DNA of 64,000 nt, from the NCBI RefSeq assembly GCF_000429705.1, contig NZ_KE386941.1, positions 248,001 to 312,000 of the forward strand, given 5' to 3'. The first letter of the stretch is position 1. Each line of letters opens with the position of its first letter. Source of the DNA: Alteribacter aurantiacus DSM 18675. Lineage in GTDB: Bacteria > Bacillota > Bacilli > Bacillales > Salisediminibacteriaceae. The position numbers and the translations under genes are program-made. Positions 25,351-33,637 of this stretch are shown here, piece after piece. The notes below the pieces were generated by a model, which was given only the letters and a program-made list of their open reading frames with translations, did not search any database and had not been told where the DNA came from.

Positions 25351-26928
25351 ATGGAAAAAAAGACTGTCATCATACTTGGGAGCGGTCTTGCTGCATTGAC
25401 CACAGCGAAAGAATTATCAACGGATTGTGATGTGATTATTTTCACAAAGCAGACGCAAGGGAGCTCTTGGAGAGCCCAAGGTGGTATTGCTGCTGCGATT
25501 GATGAAAACGACCACCCAAACCTACATCTAGAGGATACCCTATTTGCCGGGGTAGACCATTGTAATCAAGAGGCGGCAACAATCCTTGTGAAAGAAGGGA
25601 CTCAAGCAGTGAGGGAGTGGCTCGCTGAAGGAATGGCTTTTGACAAAGACAACAAGGGAGCACTGGCGTTGTCGTTGGAAGGAGCTCACTCAGTGAGGCG
25701 CATTCTTCATGCCGGTGGTGATCAAACAGGAAAACGAATGATGGAGCATAGGGTTGGAACATGTTTATCGATCGCGCTTGTTTCAGATAAAAGCGTCGTA
25801 GATTTAATCATAAAGGAAGGGAGCTGTAAAGGGATCTCGGTCAAAACAAAGGCTGGAGAAGTGGAGCATGTATTCGGTGATGCGGTTGTCATTGCTACAG
25901 GAGGATATGGAGGGCTTTACGAAACCTCTTCCACAGATCCTGGACTTGTAGGAGAAGGGATTGCTCTTGCCTACCGAGCGGGGGCGAGATTATCCGATTT
26001 GGAATTCACCCAATTTCACCCCACTCTCCTTTGGACAAATAACGGTGGTGGGGGACTTGTGTCTGAAGCGGTGAGAGGCGAGGGAGGAATCTTAGTCAAT
26101 GACCAAGGTGATCGAATCATGGCTCATTATGAATTGAAAGATTTAGCACCTAGGGATGTGGTTGCGAGAGTACTCTATGAAAATGTGAAACAAGGTCGAA
26201 AGGTTTACCTTGATATTTCTGGAGTTCCTCAGTTTACTGAAAGGTTTCCCACGATTACTTCTATGTGCAAAAATGCAGGAATTAATTTGGATGAGAAGAA
26301 GATACCGGTTCGACCCGGTGCCCATTTTTCGATTGGCGGAATTCACACAGACGTAAACGGTTGTTCGTCTGTACATAGGCTATATGCAATCGGCGAAGTA
26401 GCCTGCACCGGTGTCCATGGAGCCAATCGATTAGCGAGTAATTCTTTATTGGAGACCATCGTTTTCGGAAAAAGAGCAGCAAAGCATATTCTTAAGAATG
26501 ACAATCCTCAAGAACACACGCTTGGTACTACACGAAGGGTGAATCTAAAACCTACCCACTTTCCTGATCAAACAACCATTAGGCGCGTGATTACGGATAA
26601 GGTCGGTATTGAAAAGGATAATAAAGGTCTTACAAGGGCCATTGCGTGGTTTGAGGACCACTATGTTAAGCACCATTTACATAGTCTGCGTGAACAGTGG
26701 ACGGACGAAGAAATAGAGAGAAGTAATATGCTAATCGTTGGTTGGCTTTTAGCCTCCTCTTCACTGTTAAGAACCGAATCAAGGGGGACTCATTATAGGT
26801 GTGACTATCCTTTTCCAAATCGTGATCGGTGGTTAGGGGAGAGGGTGTTCCGTCATATTAGTGAGAAGATTAGTACAACAGCTTACGAGAGCGAGAGGGG
26901 TAACGGATATGAACAAGTGGATGCTTAA
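25351..26928 (+). CDS. nadB: L-aspartate oxidase
   Basis: 525 residues after AGGAGGTGTATGG. An FAD-binding N terminus (ILGSGLAALTTAKEL), the RAQGGIAAA active-site loop, FTQFHPT, SEAVRGEGG, and HFSIGGIHTD near the flavin identify the fumarate-reductase/aspartate-oxidase family. It oxidises L-aspartate to iminoaspartate, the first step of NAD synthesis. It overlaps nadC by 20 bases. The C-terminal helical domain (about 430-520) is divergent, as usual. Confidence 0.92.
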   Translation: MEKKTVIILGSGLAALTTAKELSTDCDVIIFTKQTQGSSWRAQGGIAAAIDENDHPNLHLEDTLFAGVDHCNQEAATILVKEGTQAVREWLAEGMAFDKDNKGALALSLEGAHSVRRILHAGGDQTGKRMMEHRVGTCLSIALVSDKSVVDLIIKEGSCKGISVKTKAGEVEHVFGDAVVIATGGYGGLYETSSTDPGLVGEGIALAYRAGARLSDLEFTQFHPTLLWTNNGGGGLVSEAVRGEGGILVNDQGDRIMAHYELKDLAPRDVVARVLYENVKQGRKVYLDISGVPQFTERFPTITSMCKNAGINLDEKKIPVRPGAHFSIGGIHTDVNGCSSVHRLYAIGEVACTGVHGANRLASNSLLETIVFGKRAAKHILKNDNPQEHTLGTTRRVNLKPTHFPDQTTIRRVITDKVGIEKDNKGLTRAIAWFEDHYVKHHLHSLREQWTDEEIERSNMLIVGWLLASSSLLRTESRGTHYRCDYPFPNRDRWLGERVFRHISEKISTTAYESERGNGYEQVDA

Positions 26929-27760
26929 ATCAATGCTTGAACAGTGGTTGCAAGAAGATATCGGCTTTACAGACTTGACGAGCGACTCGATTTTTTCAGA
27001 TGAGGATGAATCGGTAGCAGATTACATTGTTAAAGACGATGGCGTCTTTTTTGGACAACAAATTCTTGAAACGGGATATAAAGAATTAGGTCTTCAAACG
27101 GAGGTCACGGTTCATAAAAAAGACGGGGAGAAAGTCCAAAAAGGGGATGTTCTGGCCACTGTTAAAGGAAAAACGAAGGATCTTTTACTAACAGAACGAG
27201 TGTTGTTAAACGTGATTCAGCGATTATCAGGGATCGCATCAGCTACAAAGCGCGCGGTTGACAGTGTATCAGATTATCCCGCGTTTATTTGTGATACACG
27301 AAAGACGACCCCAGGACTTAGAATGCTTGAAAAAGCAGCTGTAAAAGCCGGAGGAGGAAAAAACCATCGTTTCCGCTTGGATGACGCAGTACTCATTAAA
27401 GACAATCATATTGCTGCTTGTGGAAGCATAACGGAAGCCTTGAATCGCGTAAAAGATTCCGTCGGTCATATGGTGAAAATTGAAGTAGAAGTGGAAACGT
27501 TGGAAGGGTTAAAAGAAGCTGTAGAGGCAGGGGCTGACGTCATTATGTTTGATAATGTATCCCCACAAACTGCTAAAGAGTGGATGGATAACATTCCGGA
27601 CGGAGTTACGGCAGAAGTATCTGGAAACATCACAGATAAGACAATTACAGAATACGCGGCCTCGGGCGTGCATCGTATTTCCATGGGGGCATTGACTCAT
27701 TCCGTATCGGCACTTGACATTAGCCTCACTTTTCAAGATAAGGAGCGTGACTCGTTGTGA
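26909..27760 (+). CDS. nadC: Nicotinate-nucleotide pyrophosphorylase (quinolinate phosphoribosyltransferase)
   Basis: 283 residues from the ATG at 26909 inside the end of nadB; GAGAGGGG lies upstream. Landmarks: EDIGFTDLTSD at the N terminus, NVIQRLSGIAS, DTRKTTPGLR and HRFRLDDAVLIKDNHI, and EVEVETLE. It converts quinolinate and PRPP to nicotinate mononucleotide. Its stop overlaps the GTG start of nadA by four bases. Confidence 0.92.
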   Translation: MNKWMLKSMLEQWLQEDIGFTDLTSDSIFSDEDESVADYIVKDDGVFFGQQILETGYKELGLQTEVTVHKKDGEKVQKGDVLATVKGKTKDLLLTERVLLNVIQRLSGIASATKRAVDSVSDYPAFICDTRKTTPGLRMLEKAAVKAGGGKNHRFRLDDAVLIKDNHIAACGSITEALNRVKDSVGHMVKIEVEVETLEGLKEAVEAGADVIMFDNVSPQTAKEWMDNIPDGVTAEVSGNITDKTITEYAASGVHRISMGALTHSVSALDISLTFQDKERDSL

Positions 27761-28860
27761 GTGTGTTGGAAGGCTTATTAAATGAACGATCCGTTATGCC
27801 TGGTCGTTACAAAGAACAATCTGAAACCGAGCTTATGACTCTAATTAAACAAATAAAAAAAGAGATGGGCCCTCGCCTTTACCTCCCTGGTCATCACTAT
27901 CAAAAAGATGAAGTGATTCAATTCGCCGATGATACGGGGGACTCGTTAAAGTTGGCCCAGCTTAGTGCCGAGAACAAACAAGCGGATTATATTGTGTTTT
28001 GTGGTGTGCACTTTATGGCTGAGACAGCTGACATCCTAACAACAGAACGGCAACAGGTCATTTTACCCGACATGAGAGCAGGATGCTCCATGGCTGATAT
28101 GGCAGACGAAAAGCAGACCAGAGTAGCTTGGGAAAAGCTTACAGATCTTTACGGTGAAACGATCATCCCCCTCACCTATGTGAATTCAACCGCAGCCATT
28201 AAAGCGTTTGTTGGGAAACACGGCGGGGCATGTGTAACCTCATCCAATGCAAAAGAAATCGTATCATGGGCGTTAAAGGAAAAGAAGAGAATTCTCTTCT
28301 TGCCCGATCAGCACTTAGGAAGGAATACTGCCTATGATCTTGGCATTCCTCTTGAACAAATGCGTATCTGGAACCCGATTACCCATGAACTTGAAGGAGA
28401 GGCTACCGAAGACGTTAAAGTGCTGTTATGGAAAGGTCATTGCTCCGTTCACGAAAACTTTAGAATGGAACATATACGTATGCTTCGAGAAGAAGAGCCG
28501 GACCGTGCCATTTTGGTTCATCCAGAATGTACGTGGGAAGTGGTCCAAGGCAGTGATTTCGCAGGGTCAACGAGCTATATTATTAACATGATAAAAAACG
28601 CTCCTATGGGAAGTAAGTGGGCGATCGGTACCGAGATGAATTTGGTCAAACGATTGATCAAAGACAATCCTCATCTGGATATCGTTTCCGTTAACCCATA
28701 TATGTGTCCATGCTTAACGATGAACCGTATCGATTTGCCTCACCTTGCCTGGTCATTGGAGAACATCGCAAACAACCATTCAAATAACATCATTCAAGTG
28801 TCCGATATCATAAAGAAGGACGCCAAGATTGCATTGAATCGCATGCTTGAACTCGTATGA
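27757..28860 (+). CDS. nadA: Quinolinate synthase NadA
   Basis: 367 residues, GTG start within the nadC stop (GTGA). Three Cys in VFCGVHFMAE, HPECTWEVV and PYMCPCLTMN regions provide the [4Fe-4S] ligands. YVNSTAAIKAF and PDQHLGRNT are other family landmarks. Length matches the longer Bacillus-type NadA. It condenses iminoaspartate with dihydroxyacetone phosphate to quinolinate. Last gene of nadBCA; a terminator follows. Confidence 0.93.
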   Translation: MSVLEGLLNERSVMPGRYKEQSETELMTLIKQIKKEMGPRLYLPGHHYQKDEVIQFADDTGDSLKLAQLSAENKQADYIVFCGVHFMAETADILTTERQQVILPDMRAGCSMADMADEKQTRVAWEKLTDLYGETIIPLTYVNSTAAIKAFVGKHGGACVTSSNAKEIVSWALKEKKRILFLPDQHLGRNTAYDLGIPLEQMRIWNPITHELEGEATEDVKVLLWKGHCSVHENFRMEHIRMLREEEPDRAILVHPECTWEVVQGSDFAGSTSYIINMIKNAPMGSKWAIGTEMNLVKRLIKDNPHLDIVSVNPYMCPCLTMNRIDLPHLAWSLENIANNHSNNIIQVSDIIKKDAKIALNRMLELV

Positions 28861-28869
28861 TCAATCTCT

Positions 28870-28907
28870 CGTGCAGGTGAGATACAAATGTCGCCTGCGC
28901 GTTTTTA
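28870..28907 (+). terminator. Intrinsic terminator of nadBCA
   Basis: GTGCAGGTGA and TCGCCTGCGC form a stem around GATACAAATG, followed by GTTTTTA. Confidence 0.7.
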
Positions 28908-28956
28908 TACGACATAAAGTTCAAATGTTCACATAATTTTTAATAATATAAATTTA

Positions 28957-28985
28957 TTTACAATTCAATTTCACTTCCCTATAAT
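28957..28985 (+). promoter_or_regulatory. Sigma-A promoter of the leucine-degradation operon
   Basis: TTTACA, a 17-base spacer and a perfect TATAAT. The homologous yng operon of B. subtilis is sporulation-controlled (sigma E), so a clear vegetative promoter here is notable. Confidence 0.7.
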
Positions 28986-28990
28986 GAAAC

Positions 28991-29008
28991 TGAACGATTG
29001 CTCAGTCA
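28991..29008 (+). promoter_or_regulatory. TetR/FadR-like operator candidate
   Basis: TGAACGATTGCTCAGTCA resembles the Bacillus FadR-type palindrome (TGAATGAnTAnTCATTCA) and lies at the predicted transcription start, five bases after the -10. This suggests repression lifted by an acyl-CoA. No TetR gene is present in the window. Confidence 0.45.
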
Positions 29009-29080
29009 GGATGTCTTTTTTTATAAAGTAAAATGAAAGCCTTTACATTTTAACTGAATTTCATAGAGGGAGTGGATCAT

Positions 29081-30232
29081 ATGGATTTTTCATTAACAAA
29101 AGAACAGCAAATGATTAAAGAAATGGTAAGGGAGTTTGCAAAAAAAGAAATTGAACCGAAAGCGGATGAGGTCGATCGTACGAGTCGCTTTCCTGAAGAA
29201 ACGTTTAAACGAATTGGAGAGCTAGGACTTTTAGGTATTCCATTTCCAGAAGAATACGGAGGATCTGGTGGTGATACAATTTCGTATGCCCTGGCTGTAG
29301 AGGAAATCGGTAAGGCATGCGGAGGTACAGGATTGAGCTATGCAGCAGCAGTTTCTCTTGGGGCTTCCCCACTTTACTATTTTGGAACGGAAGAACAAAA
29401 GCAAGAATACCTCGTACCTATTGCCAGTGGTGAAACGCTTGGAGCCTTCGGATTGACAGAGCCAAATGCAGGCTCTGATGCCGGGGGCACCCAAACCAGG
29501 GCGGAGCAACATGGGGACGAATATGTGATCAACGGTGAAAAATGCTGGATTACGAACACGACTTATTCACGAATGGTCATTGTTACAGCTGTAAATGGAA
29601 CTGATTCGAACGGGAAGAAGAAAATATCCGCATTTATTGTGCCAACCGATGCACCAGGTGTGACCATTCGAAGTGATTATGAAAAATTCGGCGTTCGTGG
29701 CTCGAACACAACGGAAATTCACTTGGAAGATGTGAGGGTACCAAAAGAGAATATTTTGGGTGATCCGGACAAAGGATTCAATCAGTTCTTATATACCCTT
29801 GATGGTGGACGTATTTCAATCGCGGCCCTCGCAGTGGGAATCGGACAGGCCGCTTATGAAGCAGCACTTGCTTACAGTAAAGAACGAAAACAATTCGGAA
29901 AAGCAATCGGAAGTTTCCAGGCGATCCAATTCAAGCTAAGCGATATGGCAATGGAATTAGAGCTTGCTCGTAATATGGTCCATAAAGCAGCGTGGCTGAA
30001 AGATCAAAAGAAGCCGTTTAAAAAGGAATCAGCGTATGCGAAATTATTCGCTTCCGAAGCAGCGACGAGAGCGTGTAATCAAGCGATCCAGATCCACGGG
30101 GGTTACGGATACATGAGAGAGTATAAAGTAGAGCGTTACTTAAGAGATGCAAAGCTGATGGAAATCGGAGAAGGAACATCTGAAATTCAGAGACTTGTAA
30201 TCGCAAGGGAAATCGGCTGCCCACGAGGGTAA
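29081..30232 (+). CDS. yngJ: Acyl-CoA dehydrogenase (YngJ-like; candidate isovaleryl-CoA dehydrogenase)
   Basis: 383 residues from the ATG at 29081 after AGAGGGAGTGGATCAT. Family landmarks: GAFGLTEPNAGSDA, WITNTTYS, GIRGSNT-like GVRGSNTTE, ERKQFGKAIGSFQ, and IHGGYGYMREY. In IGEGTSEIQ the Glu lies at the position of the catalytic base of short/medium-chain enzymes (Glu376 of MCAD). Classical isovaleryl-CoA dehydrogenases have a small residue there and use another Glu. First gene of the leucine-catabolic operon, so it probably oxidises isovaleryl-CoA, but broader short- or branched-chain activity is possible. Confidence 0.85.
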   Translation: MDFSLTKEQQMIKEMVREFAKKEIEPKADEVDRTSRFPEETFKRIGELGLLGIPFPEEYGGSGGDTISYALAVEEIGKACGGTGLSYAAAVSLGASPLYYFGTEEQKQEYLVPIASGETLGAFGLTEPNAGSDAGGTQTRAEQHGDEYVINGEKCWITNTTYSRMVIVTAVNGTDSNGKKKISAFIVPTDAPGVTIRSDYEKFGVRGSNTTEIHLEDVRVPKENILGDPDKGFNQFLYTLDGGRISIAALAVGIGQAAYEAALAYSKERKQFGKAIGSFQAIQFKLSDMAMELELARNMVHKAAWLKDQKKPFKKESAYAKLFASEAATRACNQAIQIHGGYGYMREYKVERYLRDAKLMEIGEGTSEIQRLVIAREIGCPRG

Positions 30233-30261
30233 TCCAAGCGAGGTATGAAAGGAGTTTTATC

Positions 30262-31623
30262 ATGATTAAAAAACTATTAGTTGCCAATCGCGGTGAAATT
30301 GCCGTACGAATCTTTAAAACGTGTGAGCGTTTAGGAATTAAAACCGTAGCGATCTTTTCTGAAGCAGATAAAGAAAGTGTTCATACAAAAGCGGCCGATG
30401 AAGCTCGTTATGTAGGAGGATCAAGGGTAAAGGAAAGCTATTTAAACATGGAGAACATTCTTAACGTAGCAAAAGAAACTGGCGCAGACGCCATTCATCC
30501 CGGTTACGGATTCCTCTCTGAAAACCCTGAATTCAGTAAGCGTGTAAAAGAAGCAGGTCTAACATTCATTGGACCCGATGAAAAAATCATGGAGACCATG
30601 GGGAATAAAATCGCAGCGAGAAAAGCGATGATCGACGCAGGTATTCCCGTTGTTCCTGGGACTACTATTCAAGATACGAACGATGAAAGTGCTGTTGCCA
30701 ATGCGTGTGCAGACATCGGTTATCCGGTCATGATTAAAGCAGCATCCGGTGGAGGCGGCATAGGGATGCAGCGGGTTGAGCATAGAGATGAGCTAGTCAA
30801 GGTTCTGCCTTCCGTTATTAAAAAAGCGGAGACCTTCTTTGGCTCTGCCGAACTGTACATCGAAAAGTTTATTGAAAACCCTCGCCATATTGAAGCTCAA
30901 GTTGCTGGAGATATCCATGGGCACGTTCAATGCATCGGTGAGCGTGATTGTTCCATTCAAAGGCGCAACCAGAAAGTGATTGAAGAGGCGCCTGCAATTA
31001 ATGTAAGTGAGTCTACACGAAAAGCTCTTTACCAGTATGCTGAAAAAGCCGCTAAAGACATTGGCTATACAAATGTAGGGACAATCGAATTTCTTGTCGA
31101 TCAAGATGAGAACATCTATTTTCTCGAAATGAATACCCGATTGCAAGTGGAACACCCAGTCACAGAAGAAGTTTCTGGGATTGACTTAGTAGAATGGCAG
31201 ATCAGAATTGCAGAAGAAAAAAGGATTTCTGACTTTAAAGAGAGAAATGTGTCATATGATCATGCGATCGAAGTGCGAATTTACGCAGAAGATCCTGTTA
31301 CTTTTTTTCCTTCCCCAGGGAAGTTAAAGCGTTGGTCTTTTCCTCATATGGAAGGCATCCGCTATGACTTTGGTGTAGAAGAAGGGACACAAGTAACACC
31401 GTTTTACGATCCGATGCTTGCAAAAGTCATTGCCAAGGGGCAATCACGATCCGAAGCCATTGAGCAGATGATTGAGTGTCTCGAACAAGCTCAAGTAGAA
31501 GGGATTAAGACTAACATTCCAATGCTGCTTGAGACCTTGGCGCACGACGTGTTTAAAAAAGGATTGGCTACAACGCAATTCGTACAAACGTACGTGATCG
31601 AGAAAAAGCGCACACAAGTATAA
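30262..31623 (+). CDS. yngH: Biotin carboxylase subunit of methylcrotonyl-CoA carboxylase (YngH-like)
   Basis: 453 residues, RBS GAAAGGAG. N-terminal KKLLVANRGEIAVRIF, ATP-grasp Gly-loop ASGGGGIGMQ, ERDCSIQRRNQK, the LEMNTRLQVEHPVTE metal/bicarbonate site, and a C-terminal biotin-carboxylase cap. It lacks a biotin-binding domain, which is the separate next ORF. It carboxylates biotin with ATP and bicarbonate. In this operon it belongs to the 3-methylcrotonyl-CoA carboxylase rather than to acetyl-CoA carboxylase. Confidence 0.88.
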   Translation: MIKKLLVANRGEIAVRIFKTCERLGIKTVAIFSEADKESVHTKAADEARYVGGSRVKESYLNMENILNVAKETGADAIHPGYGFLSENPEFSKRVKEAGLTFIGPDEKIMETMGNKIAARKAMIDAGIPVVPGTTIQDTNDESAVANACADIGYPVMIKAASGGGGIGMQRVEHRDELVKVLPSVIKKAETFFGSAELYIEKFIENPRHIEAQVAGDIHGHVQCIGERDCSIQRRNQKVIEEAPAINVSESTRKALYQYAEKAAKDIGYTNVGTIEFLVDQDENIYFLEMNTRLQVEHPVTEEVSGIDLVEWQIRIAEEKRISDFKERNVSYDHAIEVRIYAEDPVTFFPSPGKLKRWSFPHMEGIRYDFGVEEGTQVTPFYDPMLAKVIAKGQSRSEAIEQMIECLEQAQVEGIKTNIPMLLETLAHDVFKKGLATTQFVQTYVIEKKRTQV

Positions 31624-31641
31624 AGCCGGGAGTGAACAGCA

Positions 31642-31854
31642 ATGAAACAAGTCAAAACGAATATGGCCGGAAACGTATGGAAGATCCAAGTGGGAGTGGG
31701 AGATGAAGTAACGGCAGGGCAAGAAGTCGTTATTCTTGAATCCATGAAAATGGAAATTCCGATAACTGCAGAAGAATCCGGTGTTGTCGATGAACTAAAA
31801 GTAGAAGAAGGCAGCTTTGTAAACGAAGACGATGTTTTACTTACTTTAAAATAA
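31642..31854 (+). CDS. yngHB: Biotin/lipoyl attachment protein (BCCP of the carboxylase)
   Basis: 70 residues consisting only of a biotinyl domain. The biotinylation motif ESMKME contains the modified Lys in the beta-turn. It lies 18 bases after the carboxylase gene with a GGGAGTGAACAGCA ribosome site. It carries carboxybiotin between YngH and the carboxyltransferase. Confidence 0.9.
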   Translation: MKQVKTNMAGNVWKIQVGVGDEVTAGQEVVILESMKMEIPITAEESGVVDELKVEEGSFVNEDDVLLTLK

Positions 31855-31912
31855 TCAAACGTTAAGGAGTCGCAAGGATGCTACTCCTTAACTGTTTTAA
31901 ATGGAGGTTCTC

Positions 31913-32830
31913 ATGAGCTATCCTGAGCACGTGTGCATAAAGGAAGTTGGACCAAGAGACGGCTTGCAAAATGAAAAATCCTTTATTCCAACGGAAAGAA
32001 AAATTGAATGGATCAATACCCTATCTGAAACAGGTCTTTCATATATTGAAATCACCTCTTTTGTTCATCCGAAGTGGATCCCTGCTTTATCGGACTCCTA
32101 TGAAGTGGCTGTAGGAATTAATCGTAAGCCAGGTGTCACCTATGCCGCTCTCGTTCCAAATATGAAAGGCCTCGAAAAAGCTCTCCAAGCGGATGTGGAT
32201 GAAGTATCTGTGTTCATGTCGGCTAGTAACACCCATAACCAAAAGAACATTAACAAATCGATCGAGGATACATTGCCTGTCCTGCAAGAAACCGTACGTG
32301 AAGCCATGGCCGCGGGGAAAAAGGTCAGAGGGTATTTGTCTACAGTTTTTGGTTGTCCGTACGAAGGGCACGTACCATCAGAACAAGTAGAACAAATTGC
32401 TCTTCGCTTGTTCGATATGGGTGTATATGAAGTGTCTTTAGGGGATACGGTAGGTGTTGGGAATCCCAGTCAGGTGGAAATGTGTTTAAACGAATGGGCG
32501 AATAGCCTTCCCTTTAAACAAATCGCTCTTCATTTTCATGATACAAGGGGGATGGCACTTGCCAATACACTCGTTGGTCTAAAAGCTGGTATTACGACTT
32601 TTGATGGTGCACTGGGCGGCTTGGGTGGCTGTCCGTATGCAAAAGGAGCTTCGGGGAACGTGGCTACAGACGACCTTGTTCATATGCTTAACGAAATGAA
32701 CGTTTCAACCGGGGTCGATCTTTCAAAGCTTTTAAAATCGGGGCATTTCATTGAAGCGTCTTTAAATAAACCTTTGCGCAGTCATCAAATGGCTGTCACT
32801 AGACTAGAACAAAACGTGGGCAAGGAGTGA
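31913..32830 (+). CDS. yngG: Hydroxymethylglutaryl-CoA lyase
   Basis: 305 residues from the ATG after GGAGGTTCTC; an upstream frame start at 31901 is within the ribosome site. EVGPRDGLQNE is the DRE-TIM metallolyase signature. HFHDTRGMALAN gives the metal His pair, and GGLGGCPYAKGASGN contains the catalytic Cys loop. It cleaves HMG-CoA to acetyl-CoA and acetoacetate, the end of the leucine pathway. A palindromic AAGGAGTCGC/ACTCCTTAAC pair (about 31864-31889) lies in the gap upstream. Confidence 0.9.
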   Translation: MSYPEHVCIKEVGPRDGLQNEKSFIPTERKIEWINTLSETGLSYIEITSFVHPKWIPALSDSYEVAVGINRKPGVTYAALVPNMKGLEKALQADVDEVSVFMSASNTHNQKNINKSIEDTLPVLQETVREAMAAGKKVRGYLSTVFGCPYEGHVPSEQVEQIALRLFDMGVYEVSLGDTVGVGNPSQVEMCLNEWANSLPFKQIALHFHDTRGMALANTLVGLKAGITTFDGALGGLGGCPYAKGASGNVATDDLVHMLNEMNVSTGVDLSKLLKSGHFIEASLNKPLRSHQMAVTRLEQNVGKE

Positions 32831-32835
32831 GTAAA

Positions 32836-33615
32836 GTGAGCTTTGTAAATATTGAAATGCAAGATGACCACATAGCATGGTTGACGATTAATCGGCCAGA
32901 GGCTGCCAATGCTCTTAACAAGCAAGTCCTTGAAGAGGTTGCTGCAGGTATCAACGAGCTTGCAACCAACAAGAAGGTGCGAGCACTAGTCATTACAGCC
33001 ACTGGTGAAAAAGTCTTCAGTGCAGGAGCTGACCTGAAAGAACGTCGGGAATTGCCTGTTGAAGAAGTGCCCAATGCAGTAAAGAGGATCAGAGAAACGA
33101 TTGACTTAATCGACGATTTCCCGGCACCAACGATTTGTGCGTTAAATGGTCCGGCATTTGGGGGCGGGTTCGAACTTGCTTTGGCATGTGATATCAGGAT
33201 TTGTACACCGCACACCACCTTTGCATTAACAGAAACATCTTTGGCTATTATTCCTGGAGCTGGTGGGACACAGCGTTTGCCTAGAGCAATCGGGATGTCC
33301 AGAGCGAAAGAGATGATTTTTACAAGTCAAAAAATTGACGCTCACACAGCGAAAGAGTGGGGTCTAGTAAGTCGTGTGAGTACGGCTGAGTCATTATACG
33401 ATGAAGTTAAAGCGCTTACAGAAAAGATGGCCCAAAACGGCCCTGTAGCATTAAGACAAGCCAAATATGCCATGAATCAAGGTGCAAACACAGACTTGAA
33501 AACAGGCATCGCCATTGAAGCGAAAGCCTACGAAATCACGATCCCCACAGAAGATCGTATCGAGGGATTGGACGCATTTAAAGAAAAAAGAAAGCCGCAA
33601 TATACAGGTAAGTAA
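32836..33615 (+). CDS. yngF: Enoyl-CoA hydratase family protein (methylglutaconyl-CoA hydratase)
   Basis: 259 residues from a GTG at 32836, eight bases after AAGGAG. The alternative GTG at 32827 overlaps the previous stop but has no spacing. Crotonase landmarks: GEKVFSAGADLKE (oxyanion hole), NGPAFGGGFELALACD, and ETSLAIIPGAGGTQRLPR with the catalytic Glu. It hydrates 3-methylglutaconyl-CoA to HMG-CoA, matching its place between carboxylase and lyase genes. Confidence 0.87.
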   Translation: MSFVNIEMQDDHIAWLTINRPEAANALNKQVLEEVAAGINELATNKKVRALVITATGEKVFSAGADLKERRELPVEEVPNAVKRIRETIDLIDDFPAPTICALNGPAFGGGFELALACDIRICTPHTTFALTETSLAIIPGAGGTQRLPRAIGMSRAKEMIFTSQKIDAHTAKEWGLVSRVSTAESLYDEVKALTEKMAQNGPVALRQAKYAMNQGANTDLKTGIAIEAKAYEITIPTEDRIEGLDAFKEKRKPQYTGK

Positions 33616-33637
33616 GTCTGCCAAGGAGGAATGGAAT

